Positions 46,360 through 58,423 are shown, counted from the stretch's first letter. The stretch is DNA of 64,000 nt from Panicum virgatum (GCF_016808335.1 NC_053145.1:620001-684000); one strand, 5' to 3'. Notes: generated by a model not told the origin, from the sequence alone. Translations and numbers: made by a program.

Positions 46360-49300
46360 TGCCACAGAACAGTCAAAATAATACCGGTCAAGTGCACTAA
46401 ACCACCATTTAAGCTTAATCCTCAGTTATAGCACTCAACCAGTACACCCAGACTATCTGCTGTAACCAGAATCGATTACACGGGAACTCTCGCCAAAAGA
46501 CGAGCACAGGTGATTACGAGCAAAAGCAGATTTCAAAATTAATTTACAAACAGAGGATAACACAGACTTCCGAAATAATTTACAACACAGTTTTACAATC
46601 CAGGGTTACATTTCAAACATCAGAGCTCAAACACAGCGGAAAGTACACCAAGTTTGAAATAGGCTTCAAAAATACAATACGGTAGATAACGTCGATAACA
46701 AAAGACGAGCTTCACATCTTGCCCACTGATGTGAGGCTCACCTGCCTGCACTTCACGGAGACGACGACACCCACTCGACGGTCCAACCCGGAGGAAGAGG
46801 CTGACCACTCCAAGACGCGCAGATCTCCTTGTAGTCTTCCGGAACACAGACTGCTCAGAAGGGTTACAACGAAAACCCTGAGTACTCTAATACTCAGCAA
46901 GACTTACCCGTCTATGGGTATACTTAGCCCATTACCTAGACATGCAAAGCTCTTTGGCTCTGGAGTTTTTTTTGCGGAAAAGCTACTAATACTGAATCCT
47001 TACTTTCAATATTTTAGTTCCAATTGATTTGACAGCTACAAATTAAGTTCGCCTATTTCTCTAGAGCATACATGGTTGATCATATTATCTTTTAGAAACA
47101 TACAACTCAACATTTCCATTCCAGTCTCATTTCACTTCTTTACTACGATGTGACAGAGAGATCAAGGTTCTCATATCCGCGAGTCACGGCGAATTGATCC
47201 GATTTAACCTTGCAAGGTGGACCTAACTCACACGCCAAGTGCAACCCCGCCGAGTCACACCGAGCAACCGTTCCCATGATTACCCCGAATTCTGAATCAA
47301 GCCCGCAAACACCCGGATGATGAGCCCCGCACGTGCGAACACCCGGTGAACCCGTGGATGACTTCACCATCCGTCATCCCTACCCAACACCGCAGGTCGA
47401 GAATCAGAGTTCGATGCAATTTAGGTAATTAGCTTACCGGTTTCGACTACCTCCTACTTCCGTCATGTGGTTAGTACTGTTCAATCCTCGATCAATAGTG
47501 CCAACAACGGTACGGTCCTCAATCGACACAGGTGGAGTCTCGGTTTTCCTTTACTCCATAGCCATGCCCAACTTCCCTCCACCCGGTCTCCATTTTCATT
47601 CATACAGTACTTTTCCTCACAACCTTCTGAAACAACAACCCTATATCTCGCGGGTGACAGAAAATCACCCGTCTTCTACCGAATCTTATTTACACATAGC
47701 AGTGCTATCGTCCTGCACATACTAGTAGAGACACTGGAGTAATCTAGGGATTGTGCAGCTAGGGTTCCATACAACTCCTAAAAACTTAATGCACAAGTAC
47801 ATAATTAGTACACTGTGTAAATTTAAAGTAAAGGTTATGCTCCGGGGCTTGCCTTGCAGTTCCGCTGGGTTAGCAATTTCTTCTGGCGCTAGTTCAACGG
47901 TTTCTTCGACCTGCTGCTCTCCTGCTGGTGGCTCCTGGATCGGCTCGGCAACCAGCTCGTAGGCTACCTCGGTGTCAGCGGCTACACGAGTAAAATATGC
48001 TATGCATGAGATGCATAAAAGAAAGGCAATGCAATGCAAAGCAATGCTTCCAAAAGAATGCGTGGCTAAAATTGGAAACAACCTTCTTAGCTATGGTTCA
48101 AGGATGGTGCAGTGCGGAATGGAATTTTAGTCCTTAATACTTTTAGCCTGAAGTGTCTCCATCAATGAAGACGAGAGGGTACAAATAATCCGATCAGGCT
48201 TACTCTGGAATAGGTAAGGAATGTTATAAACCCTAGCGACTATCAGACAAGCATAGGCAAAACCACCTAGCAAAAGAGTGTGAACTACCCATCTCATGAT
48301 TCTAACAGATAGAGCATGAAATTATGGAACTATAGGAACTGGTTTTGCCTTTTTAGGATTTTTTTACGAATTTCTATGAATATTGGAAGTTTCAGCACAC
48401 AAGATTGAATAGTGAACCAGTTGGACCGGTCCACTGCACCGGTCAGACTAGTCAAGACCGGACCAACCGGTCGGGCGTAGCGGTCAGACCGCTCTCGCGA
48501 GCGGCGCTCGCCCCAGAACAGAGCACTCGTGCGCGGGCTGCTGGCGGCGGCGTTCCCGCCGGCGAGGCTCAGGGCGGCGGCAAAGGAAGGGCGGGGATGG
48601 TCCAGCAGGTTTAGGCGGCCTACGTGCGCACGGCCGTGGCGCAAGGGCTCGGCCCAGAACGTGGGGCGACGAGCGGGCGGCGGCAAGCGGCGGTGCACGG
48701 CGGCGAGTCGTGTTCTCGGCAATGGTGGGGCGAGAGGGAAAGGATAAAGGTTTTGGTGGTATGAGTAGGCCCCTGAGAAGCTCACCACTACCTGGAATTG
48801 GTTCGAGGAGGAGCCGAGGATGGCCGTCGACGAGAGGGCGGAGCTCCGGCGGTCGGCTTTCGGGTGGTCGGCGACGGCGGCTTCGATTCCGGCCGGGTAA
48901 CGGCCCAATCGAGGTCGGGGCGGTGCTGTAGAGGTGCGGGGCGAGGTGGAGCGGCTCGAGGGCACAAAGGACGGCGGCGTGGTGGCGGAGGATGGCCGGC
49001 GCAGAGGGTGACGGGGCTAGGGTTCGCTCGGCTCCGCTCGCGGCGCGAGGAAGGGGAACGGCGAAGCGAAAACGGAGTTTGCTAGTGCCACTGCTGCAAA
49101 GGGCTTCAGCGGCGCGGAAGCTCGCCGGAGAGGCGACGCGTGGCGGCGCCAGCACTATCGCCGCCGCTTGGAACAGAGGCGCACACCGGTCTGACCGGTG
49201 CCGGCCAGACACCACTCAAGAATTTCCAAAATCGAAGTTTGAGCTGCCCAAACTCAAATTTTCCCAATATAACTTGAAATTTGGCCAAAATAGAAGTTGT

Positions 49301-49493
49301 AGAGAAAGAGAAATTCTACAACTTTGGTATTGGACGAAATTTGATTCGGAGTTTGGATTAAGGAGAAAAATGTGCTCGAAGCTTGGCTAGAGTTAAGTAC
49401 TATCGACGATCATGATCAAGCGAATGACATTACTAAGTCATGATTAGCGATTAAGTACGAGACTAGCACCAAGATTAACACCGGGGTGTTACA
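46360..49493 (-). repeat. Element B 5' LTR (right), intact, 3134 bp
   Basis: Starts TGCCACAGAACAG and ends GGGGTGTTACA. It contains short ACCGGTC-type repeats (about 48417-48475 and 49183-49203), a GC-rich block (48480-49170), the exon-like block 47853-47981 and the stem-loop 46878-46897. Confidence 0.92.
47853..47981 (-). other. Exon-like coding block in the element B LTR
   Basis: On the minus strand, after ACTCGTGTAG, 129 bases of open frame (AYELVAEPIQEP near the start) end at AAG|GCAAGC. The frame also extends upstream to ATG 48081 through a hydrophobic segment (ALHCIAFLLCISCIAYF). The equivalent in the left LTR is near 33783-33911, with only few changes. Confidence 0.45.
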
Positions 49494-50081
49494 GTGGACG
49501 AGAAGAGCGGAGGATGAATCGCCGCCGGGCTGCCGCACCGTGCCGTGCCACCGATCGAGCTGGTTCGCCACGCTGCCGCCCGACCAGGCTCCACCGTCGC
49601 GAAGCCCTGCTCGCTGCCGTCGACAGGACATACGGCATGGCCGATCCCCGCTGCAGCGACACTCTGCTCATTGCCGTCGCCGGACGCCGAGCCGCGCCAG
49701 CCGCCTCTGCGCCTCACCCGGTCTAGCCTGGCCGCAGGCCGCAAACGGCTGCTGCGCCGTGCGCCCGCCAAGCCACGGGCCGCGCGCTGGCCGCCTGCGG
49801 CAACTTGGCCACTCGCTTCGTCCGGTCTGGCCTGGCCGCGCAGGACTGGCCGCGCTCCGGCCTGGCCTCCCCTAGCCACGCCGGCTGCCCGGCCTCAGCC
49901 GCGCTGCGCCGCGTGAGAAGGGGAGAGACGAACTGCCTTTTTCCCTACTGCTGCTCCATGAGGGAGAAGCAGAGGAGGAGGATGTAGGCTGCTGCGCAGG
50001 TGAGCAAGAAGGCAGAGGAGTTAGGGGAACCGCTGTAGCTCAGGGGCAGAGAAGAAGGGGCCGCTGCGCCATGGAGGGGAC
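49494..50081. other. GC-rich sequence right of element B; no gene recognised
   Basis: Probably the continuation of 8770-9169 before element B inserted. Open frames exist on both strands (e.g. 49475-49879) but are Ala/Arg/Pro-rich and mutually overlapping, as expected from GC-rich non-coding DNA. Confidence 0.4.
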
Positions 50082-50239
50082 TAGAGGTGGTAATGGGCCA
50101 TGGCCCTAGTGGTCTCTTCACAGCCCATTAAAGCTCTTACATAATTTAGCTTAAAATTGTATAAGATTAAAGTCCGGCCCTTTTAGAGCCCGGCCCTTAA
50201 ATTTTCCAGTTCAAAATTTTGGGCCCTTTACCACCCCTA
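50082..50239. mobile_element. hAT-type MITE (158 bp)
   Basis: Ends TAGAGGTGGTAATGGGCC and GGGCCCTTTACCACCCCTA are inverted repeats. A perfect 8 bp TSD GAGGGGAC lies at 50074-50081 and 50240-50247. The termini and TSD length fit hAT non-autonomous elements. Confidence 0.88.
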
Positions 50240-50247
50240 GAGGGGAC

Positions 50248-51319
50248 CAAGGAACAAGGAAATCTGCGGCTGGGAGAAGATAAGGCAGGCAAGAGGATGG
50301 CGGCAGAGGAAACGTGGAATGGATTGGAAGAAAGGGAGAGTGCAGGATTACGTGTGTAATTAGTCTGGGTTTTCTTTAATAGGTTTTCAGGCTGCATCTT
50401 GAGCAGCGAGCTTGGCCGACAAACTGAGATATTTTTCACAATTAAATATTTCTTAATTCACACGTACTACATACGATTTTCAGGATTTTCGATCCGCAAG
50501 AATTTCTAGAAATTAGGATGTTGCTCCGGAGCACTGTGCTTACCGCCAGGTACTAAATTGAACCTTCAGTACCGAACCAAAGTGCGTCCGGTATTAACGT
50601 GTAGGGACGAATGTGCTGTTTTCTGGTGATCTTTGTTGTTGCATTCCTTTGATTTCCGCTAATATCCTTTTTTTTCTCATGTTGTTGTCACAGCTATATA
50701 TGTGTGTGCGTGTACGTATGGTCCAGCTAACTGCTGCCAGCAAGTATACATATGTAGGCATATCTGTGTCACTAGCTAAGCAGGATGCGTGCATGGAATG
50801 TCAGCTATTCTACAGTACTTATCATGAAATCTGACCGGCAGATGGAAGATAATAGGACGTACCGATGTGGATATAGAAATCTAGGGTCTCTTAACTTTCC
50901 GGCAGGTCTCTCGATCGGGTCAAAACTGGCCTAATAAAATGGGGGAAAAAGGAAGAGCAGCAGCATGCAGCTTCTTGCGAAGGAAGTATGTACGGAGATT
51001 ATGACTGGCTCGTGACTGGTGAGTCGTGAATCGTGATGGAGGAAAGAAGGAAAGAAAGAAAGAAAACCAGCAGCAGCTCCATCCGGCGGCCTGCCGCCAG
51101 GATTGGCTCTTGCAGTTTCAACGCCGCCTCCCTTTCGAAGCAACTTCCAAAGTGGCCCACTAGCTACTTCATTTGAAAAGTGGTCTCACATTTCATTTTA
51201 CTAGCTAGCTAGCTTTGCCGTAAAAAAATGACGACGACCAGTACAAGTAAAAAATAAACCACTCATGCATGGAGGTGGATGCACTAGATAGTGTGTGTGT
51301 GTATGCATTACCCCCTGAT
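50248..51319. other. Intergenic, nothing recognised
   Basis: Moderate GC falling to AT-rich. It contains purine-rich runs (GGAAAGAAGG type, near 51040). No supported gene. Confidence 0.5.
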
Positions 51320-51328
51320 TTAATTTTA

Positions 51329-51941
51329 GGGAAAAATCCAGTTTACATCCTTGAACTATCGCAAAAGTCTGATTTTCAACTTTAAACTACAAAACCGAAT
51401 AAGATAGGTCATTCAACTATTAAAACCGGACAAATTTGACCCTTAGGGTGGTTTCAAAGGTGGTTTTGTATTTTTTTAAAAAAATTCTAATGAGATCTAT
51501 AAAATTAAAACTAATTCATTTTAAAATTTTAAAAAATATGAAACTAGTATCAAATTTTTTTAAAAAATATAATTTATCTAGTATTGCACTATTTGAATCT
51601 TATTTATTGAAAAATAATAGACATAACTACAAGCAACCAAATACTATGAACATAAAAAATAAATTCGAATAAATGATAAGTACAGTGCCAATAGATATGT
51701 TACATTTTAAGAAAAATTTTGATACCCATTTTGTTTTTTATTTAAAATGAATTAATTATGATTTTTAGTTTAAATTTGAATACTTTTAATTTTCATAAAA
51801 TGGACACCACCTTCAAAACCACCCAAAGGGCCAAATGTGTCCGATTTCGATAGTTGGATGGTCTAACTTATATAGTTTTGTAGTTTAGAGTTGAAAATCA
51901 GATTTTTGCGATAGTTTAAGAGTGTAAACTGAACTTTCCCC
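51329..51941. mobile_element. Mutator-like MITE (613 bp) with 9 bp TSD
   Basis: Left end GGGAAAAATCCAGTTTACA and right end AGTGTAAACTGAACTTTCCC form long terminal inverted repeats. The similarity continues inward (CTATCGCAAAA.. / ..TTTTGCGATAG and the GGTGGTTTT region). TSD TTAATTTTA is perfect at 51320-51328 and 51942-51950. The AT-rich core has no real ORF. Confidence 0.9.
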
Positions 51942-52065
51942 TTAATTTTACGCGCGTATAGATCGATCGATATACAGTATAGATGCACATTCGTGATAGC
52001 GATCGAAATTGTTAGTGCAGGCCCCCCTTATTGACTTTTAATTAATCCATGATATGTAATCTAAG

Positions 52066-52390
52066 ACCGTGTTTGGTTTTCTAAGTAGTTGTCACATTGA
52101 ATGTTTGGATATCACTTCGAATATTCGGATGTCAATTTAATCTAAAACTAATTGCATAAGTTGCTCTAGACGAATCTATTAAGTATAATTAATGTAAAAT
52201 TAGTGAATGATTATTGTAGCAATTAGTGGTCAAATTATGAACTACTTAGGCTTAATAGAATCATCTCGTGATTAGGTCATGACTTCTGAAATTAGTTTGG
52301 TAATAAATTTATATTTAGTACTTCTAATTAATATTTAAACATGCGATTTGACGGAACGTATGACTGAAACTGAAAAAACCAAATCTGGCG
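52066..52390. mobile_element. MITE with GTTTGGTTTT / AAAACCAAA ends
   Basis: GACCGTGTTTGGTTTTC on the left and GAAAAAACCAAATCTGG on the right are imperfect inverted repeats around an AT-rich core (GAATCTATTAAG, GTGATTAGGTCATGA type) common in grass MITEs. Borders are approximate and no TSD was seen. Confidence 0.5.
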
Positions 52391-54052
52391 TGCTGGCTGA
52401 TACGTGGAAATTAAAAGACGTACATACCAATGGATGACACATTGATCTTCTGAGATGGGACGACGAGTGTCAAATATAAATATGGAGCGCGTGCTGGCTG
52501 CTGGCTCGCCAAGGTGGAAGGAAGGACAAGGCCGCCGGTCGTGGTCGTGCTCGTGCATCCGTCCGTCAGCTTGCAAGAAGGAAGACCAAAAGCTAGCCCC
52601 GTGCCTACCAAGCTAGACCCGACTTGAGATTCCAATCCATTAATTATTCTATTCATTCCCAAGTCCATGGGTACGTACGGATCGGAGATGATTCAGATTC
52701 AGGCCATAATAACATAATACAATACAATGCATGATGACTTATTAGCGGTAGTGAGTGCTTGTGTCTCCTTTGTGGAGAAAGATGGTGAGTGAGTTCTTGC
52801 TTGTTGGATGAAATAATATACTCACTACTCAGTAGTCGTAGAGTAAAACCAGCGGCTCCATCCGGCGGGCTGCCGGCGGCGGCCTCCTGGATTTGGATTT
52901 TACTCGCTCGCTTCCATAATGCAATTTAGATAAATTTTAGATTCTCGGATCCATAAAAGATATTGACAAAATCAACTAAAATAGCATTTTGCGCAAGTAA
53001 TTGAGGAGAAATGAACTAGAGTGACATATCATAGTAATCAGTTACCTGATAAAAAAAATACTATTAGGTACCCACTTGCCTCATTAATCGCTTCAATTCC
53101 TTAGCATTGCATTGCATTGCCATCGCTTCCACCGGCGCCGCAAGCTAGCTACTTCATTTATCAATTGCAATTTCAGTTCTATCACACACACTACCAGCCC
53201 GATCCAGAATAACAATAATATCTAGATACATAGTAAAATATATGTATGCATCTAAAAAAGCTAAAATAAACTGTAATCTGGAAGGTAGGTAGTACTTAAC
53301 AATCCAGCTGATCCATCAGATGGTGCTTAGTATATATTATGCCTAATATCTATAGATATAGAAGGATCGAGATTATTAATACTGCCTGCGCAGCGCTGCC
53401 CCCTGATTTGCATACAGCAGCGGCCGCACACTTAGCTTTTTGCTTAGTTAATTTCCCCGGCGCGTATCGATCTGATCAACCGCCGCTAGCTTCTTTTTTT
53501 TTTTTTTTGTTCGGTGATTTTGACGCCCGGCCTATACGAAGGGATATATACATTCTCCCGGCCCCCATATCTGATAACCTAGCTAATACTCCACCTACCT
53601 TAAATCTCACTTAAAATATTTATTTGCTAACAATCCAAGACAGATCTACCGTAGTACGGTACGAAATGGTCACAAACGTCTCAGAACGAACTGATTTTTT
53701 CCATGAATTTTTTTTTCATCATGAAACCATTTTTGGTTCTATGATGCATCGTACGTCACTGGACATCCGGATCCACATGTCCACATCCATGCTGGCACCT
53801 GACGGCTTCATACTTGCTAGCCAAGCTATACGTCGTGGTGAACAGGGAAGCCCATTGTTTCGCTAATACTAGCTACATCTTCTTCACCTTTCATTTTCTT
53901 CTCTTTTTTTTTCTTTCCTTCTTTCTAGAGCAAGACATAGTCATTTTCTTTGAACACAGCGCGCCAAAAAAGAAAAGGGCACGGATCGATAAGTAAAACG
54001 TGGTGCCCGGCGATCGCTTTCATCCACCCTCTCTCCATCAGGGGGCTTGGCT
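52391..54052. other. Intergenic, upstream of LDH2; nothing recognised
   Basis: Contains poly-T (53494-53508) and scattered short frames without support. A segment near 52850-52905 (CTCCATCCGGCGG...) resembles 51070-51110. Confidence 0.45.
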
Positions 54053-54060
54053 TATAAATA
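54053..54060 (+). promoter_or_regulatory. TATA box of the second lactate dehydrogenase gene
   Basis: TATAAATA, 169 bp upstream of the ATG at 54229, followed by a CT-rich leader. A well-formed plant TATA box. Confidence 0.65.
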
Positions 54061-54228
54061 CTAGAATCGAAGCAGCCCTTATCATCTCACACCATCCATC
54101 CTGCACATTTCTCTCTCTGCTCCCAAGCACCAGCCAAGTAAGCAACAACAAACAAGCACTTCCCGTTGCGATACATCGAGCTCCATCCCCCGCCAAGAAG
54201 CTCTAGCACCAAACAACAAGCAGCTAAG

Positions 54229-55395
54229 ATGAAGAAGGCCTCCTCACTCTCCGAGCTGGGCTTCGACGCCAACGGCGCGGCATCGGGCTTCTTCCGCCCG
54301 GTCGCCGACGGCCTCTCCACGCCGACGTCGCACCGCCGGAGGCTGACCAAGGTCTCCGTCATCGGCGCCGGCAACGTGGGCATGGCCATCGCGCAGACCA
54401 TCCTCACGCGCGACCTCGCCGACGAGATCGCACTGGTGGACGCGCTCCCGGACAAGCTCCGCGGCGAGATGCTGGACCTGCAGCACGCGGCGGCGTTCCT
54501 GCCCCGGACGCGCCTCGTCTCCGACACGGACATCGCCGTCACCCGGGGCTCCGACCTCGCCATCGTCACCGCCGGCGCGCGCCAGATCCCCGGGGAGACG
54601 AGGCTCAACCTGCTGCAGCGGAACGTGGCGCTCTTCAGGAAGATTGTGCCGGCGCTGGCGGAGCACTCGCCGGACGCCATCCTGCTCATCGTCTCCAACC
54701 CCGTCGACATCCTGACGTACGTGGCGTGGAAGCTGTCGGGGTTCCCGGTCAACCGCGTCATCGGATCCGGCACCAACCTTGACTCGTCCAGGTTCAGGTT
54801 CCTCCTGGCCGAGCACCTCGACGTCAACGCGCAGGACGTACAGGTCAGCTGCCATGGTGGATCATATATATAATATATATGCATATATAATATATATATA
54901 TATATCATGAATTAATTAATACGAGCGAGTACATGTGCGCGCGCGCAGGCTTACATGGTGGGGGAGCACGGCGACAGCTCCGTGGCCATCTGGTCGACGG
55001 TGAGCGTGGCGGGGATGCCGGTGCTCAAGTCGCTGCAGGAGAGCCACAGCAGCTTCGACGAGGAGGCCCTGGAGGGCATCCGGCGCGCCGTGGTGAACAG
55101 CGCCTACGAGGTGATCAGCCTCAAGGGCTACACCTCCTGGGCCATCGGCTACTCGGTGGCCAACCTCGTGTCCTCCATCCTCCGCGACCAGCGCCGCATC
55201 CACCCGGTGTCCGTCCTCGCCACCGGCTTCCACGGCATAGCGGATGACCACGAGGTGTTCCTCAGCCTCCCCGCCAGACTTGGCCGTGGCGGCGTCCTGG
55301 GCGTGGCCGACATGGAGCTCACCGAGGAGGAGGCCAGGAGGCTCAGGCGCTCGGCCAAGACGCTCTGGGAGAACACCCAGCTCCTGGGGCTCTAG
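54229..55395 (+). CDS. LDH: L-lactate dehydrogenase, copy 2
   Basis: Paralogue of the gene at 6047-8415, same strand, same single intron position (after ...AQDVQ). Exon 1 is 54229-54843 and exon 2 is 54949-55395 (stop TAG), giving 353 aa. The NAD-binding motif GAGNVGMA, the lactate-type loop [10 protein letters not shown] and the catalytic VGEHGDSSV are all present. The N-terminus differs by small indels ([17 protein letters not shown]), and the C-terminus ends ENTQLLGL instead of ENCQQLGL. The intron is only 105 bp and contains AT and GC dinucleotide runs, against 1298 bp in copy 1. In-frame sequence exists upstream of the ATG, but the ATG in the AAGATGAAGAAGG context matches copy 1. Probably functional. 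Confidence 0.95.
54866..54905. repeat. AT microsatellite in the LDH2 intron
   Basis: A run of AT/TATA units interrupted by GCAT, followed near 54938 by a short (GC)n run just before the acceptor CAG. Confidence 0.7.
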
Positions 55396-58300
55396 TACAT
55401 TATTATTACTACTACTACTGCTGTATGGATAGTCTCATATATATCATGGTGATGATGAGTCGTGTGATTCGCGAGCTCATGACAGTCTTTTATAGTTAAG
55501 TCCACTTGAATATACATGTTAACATGTTCATAAATAAATTTTTGTGGTGTAGTAATATTGAACACTTGGTTGATGTAACCATCATTTGCTCTCATTATTC
55601 AGTCTGTAACACCGATGAGTTTTCAATTTGTATGCTTGTCTTGTAACTTAAAATAAATAGATACAATATGAGCTGATATTCAAATTACAGTCCTCCCTGT
55701 TTCAATGATTCAAAACTGAGCATTCACAAAAATAAACTCCATCTTTACATCCAAAAAATACGACATAAATCCAAATTAGGCAATATCTTCAGTCCAAGTA
55801 AGGTCTGTTCCAAGTACAGATATTCCACAATATCTCCAGTCCAATTGTTGTGCCCTGCAATATTTCACAATATCATTTCTGTACAGTTTGTTGCAGTCCT
55901 GCCTGTACATAGAGCACAAGTTAGTCAATTGATTCAACCGTGCATGAAAGTTTAACTTCACAAGTAATGAATACATACAACCACTAACAAGATCGATCAC
56001 TTATGAATAACTACAGAAACAAAGCAAAGGCTACAATTGAATTAAGTCTACACAGATCAGCTACAACTATATTGCAGCAGCGGTTAAGTGCTGTTACAGC
56101 AAATTAGTTAAGGGACTATATAGCCCAGTTTAGTTCACAAGTATGTAAAAATTTAGTTAAAAAAATTCTAAGTTATCCAGCATGCACGGTGGCTCAAAGC
56201 TTGTCAGTTTTATGATGGAAGGAAATGGAGAAAGAAAGCAAAGACAGCAGTAGAGTAGCATGGTTAAGCGTTGTCATAGCAAATTAGTTAAGAGACTAAT
56301 AATTTACCCATGCTAAGTACTAGCTGTCAAAGTTTTCAATGCTTCTTTCATGTGAAGGAGTTATTTTAAGGTAGCCATGCTCAGTTGTTCATGGACAGAA
56401 AAACACATTATTATAATTACAATAAAGATTTCCATTTGTTTTGAAAACTACAATCTGAGCAAGTGCAAGTGACTGGGAAGCAACATACAAGCAACTGTAG
56501 GCATTATTTCCATTGACCTACAAATAAGCAATATACAAATAAATAAGAATGCAATCAGTGATCTATGAAAGGTCACTGAAAATATTGCTAGTTTGCTACT
56601 GAGTGGCAGACCTTCAACTAAAACAGAGCATGACTAAAACAGCTAAAACTAGCACTTCGGCAATAGCTCATTTATGTAACAGCTAGACAATACAGAATAC
56701 AAAGGAGAAAAAGTGCCTGGCTTTGCCCTTAATCTTTGCTTGAATGGAAGATAGTTTTCACATCTAAAGCTATAACTGAATTGTATATAGTTAGGATTTC
56801 ACTATAATTGCATTAAAAAAGAATTTCACTCAAATTCTCATATAGTATATCACAGAATTGCTACACATGAAAGCCATTGTGAAGAAAATTAAAAAGGCTC
56901 CATTGTGCTTTCGGTTAGGAAAAGCTAAAACTTGAGATTTTCAGAAATATTGGACGCTAAATGACTGAAACATGTCTCCTATTTTTCTAACTTTAATTAA
57001 ATGATCATTTCTTGGTCTTGCTCCATTGTAAAGTTGACTGGTCAACTTGCACGGCAAGATAAGATATCTGTGAGGCATAAAATAGTTGAGCAATAGCAAG
57101 TAGAGCTAGCACAACAAAGTAAGCAAATCAGATCAAGAAACTTAACAAGCATTGCACTACAGTTCTGCTGCTACAGAAACTTAAATGCATCATTGAAAGT
57201 TTCCAAATGCCAACTGCCAGTCTATGGAGCAATAGTACATTTCACGATTCAGACAAGCTAAAACAACATCTGCACAATACATATAACAATCGCAAGAGCA
57301 TGAACGAGCATGCTACCATAACTTTACTACAATATCTGAACAAGCAGGAGCATGAACGCCAAAACGGCGTTCTCTAGCTAATTCAAGGCAAGCACCGAGA
57401 ACCACCCCGATTCCCACTCGACGATCTAAGATCCCCGTAAATCGCAGGAGCCATGACAAGACAAACAACAAAACCAATTATATGTACATGAAGGCGACAC
57501 CTCCCAGCCATCTACGAATAGAAAAAATGCTCTTCACCGTCTCGGCCTAGTTCCTAGAACAGACCAAGTACAACTACCAAAGCACGGTGATATAGAGGAG
57601 GAGATGGGGCAAGAGGATGAAGGAGAGATCGTTGTACCATGAAGCAGTGGAAGGATCGCCGAGGCGGAGTCTACGGCGGAGGAGAAGCTGCGGATGTGCT
57701 TGAGCCTCGAGGGATGTGGGAGATGAGGAGACGAAGGGGCGTCGCCGACGGGGAGGCGCAGGGCGGCGTACGGTCAAGGACTTGGAACAGCAACGCTTGG
57801 ACGATGTCAGGCTCCTTACAACCTGAAGACTTTCCTGAAGAAACGCCCTGATGGACGAGGCACCAACGAGTGACACGTCAAGACCAAACGGCGGCGTCAC
57901 CGTCTCTTTTAGCGGAAGCTTTACTCATTTCCGTAACTGTTACCTGCTCCGTTAAGCTAGGATGCCAGTTCTTTCTGTAACGAGTATAAACTCACAGATC
58001 CCGTGGAGGACAAGTAAGAAAGAGAACAGCTAGACTATTAGCTAGGGTAGAACTGATCTCGATCTTCATTTGTATCGTGAGATATCTATCCTAGTTAAAG
58101 TTGACCTCGGGGTGTGCTCGAATTGCTTGCTGTTCTCGCTAATTTTCCGTTCTTGGGCCTGATCCATTCATCGGGATTTGACGGACGAGGAGCGAGGGGG
58201 GATGGACGGAGAGGGTGGAGGTGGCGCGGCGCTCACAAGCGGACGGGGACGACGCGCCCGGACCCAAGAGCAAGAGGTGGGGCAGAGCCTCCGCTCTGAA

Positions 58301-58423
58301 AATGTGAGGGTCGGATCGCCCACCCCTTCAGCGTGGGTTCCAAACAAGGGGGAAATTAGCTTGGATCAAATTTTTACGTGGGCCTCCGGCTTGTGGAAAA
58401 GATCGGGATCCCAAACTAGCCCA
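55396..58423. other. LDH2 3' UTR and intergenic
   Basis: LDH2 3' UTR to roughly 55600 (AAATAAATTTTTGTG near 55533 may serve polyadenylation). The remainder is AT-rich to about 57400. A GC-richer patch at 57574-57900 has a 108-codon frame on the minus strand (Ser/Arg/Pro-rich, no domain). It could be the first exon of an unrecognised or non-coding minus-strand transcript; I do not call a gene. Confidence 0.4.

Larger units (their letters stand above)
9170..49493 (-). mobile_element. Element B: old Tekay/Del-like Ty3/gypsy chromovirus, interrupted by elements C and E
   Basis: Outermost element of the nest. It starts TGTCACAGAAC at 9170 and ends GGGGTGTTACA at 49493. Flanks ATGGA (9165-9169) and GTGGA (49494-49498) are a 5 bp TSD with one mismatch. 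Genes read on the minus strand: 5' LTR (46360-49493), primer-binding site, additional ORF (44489-45324), gag-pol (39359-43843), polypurine tract, 3' LTR (9170-39347, split). Removing the insertions leaves about 13.3 kb, close to element A (13.76 kb). The coding region has frameshifts and a stop. A hand comparison of the first ~200 bp of its two LTRs shows about five substitutions, so it is clearly older than A. Confidence 0.88.

Noticed and set aside
57574..57900. A minus-strand gene first exon
   Set aside because: The 108-codon frame has no recognisable domain and I could not find consistent downstream exons. Left as intergenic with a note.
57940..58110. A copia LTR fragment (GTATAAACTCACAG...GATCTCGATC region)
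   Set aside because: The resemblance is only impressionistic; no TG/CA end, primer-binding site or TSD could be placed.
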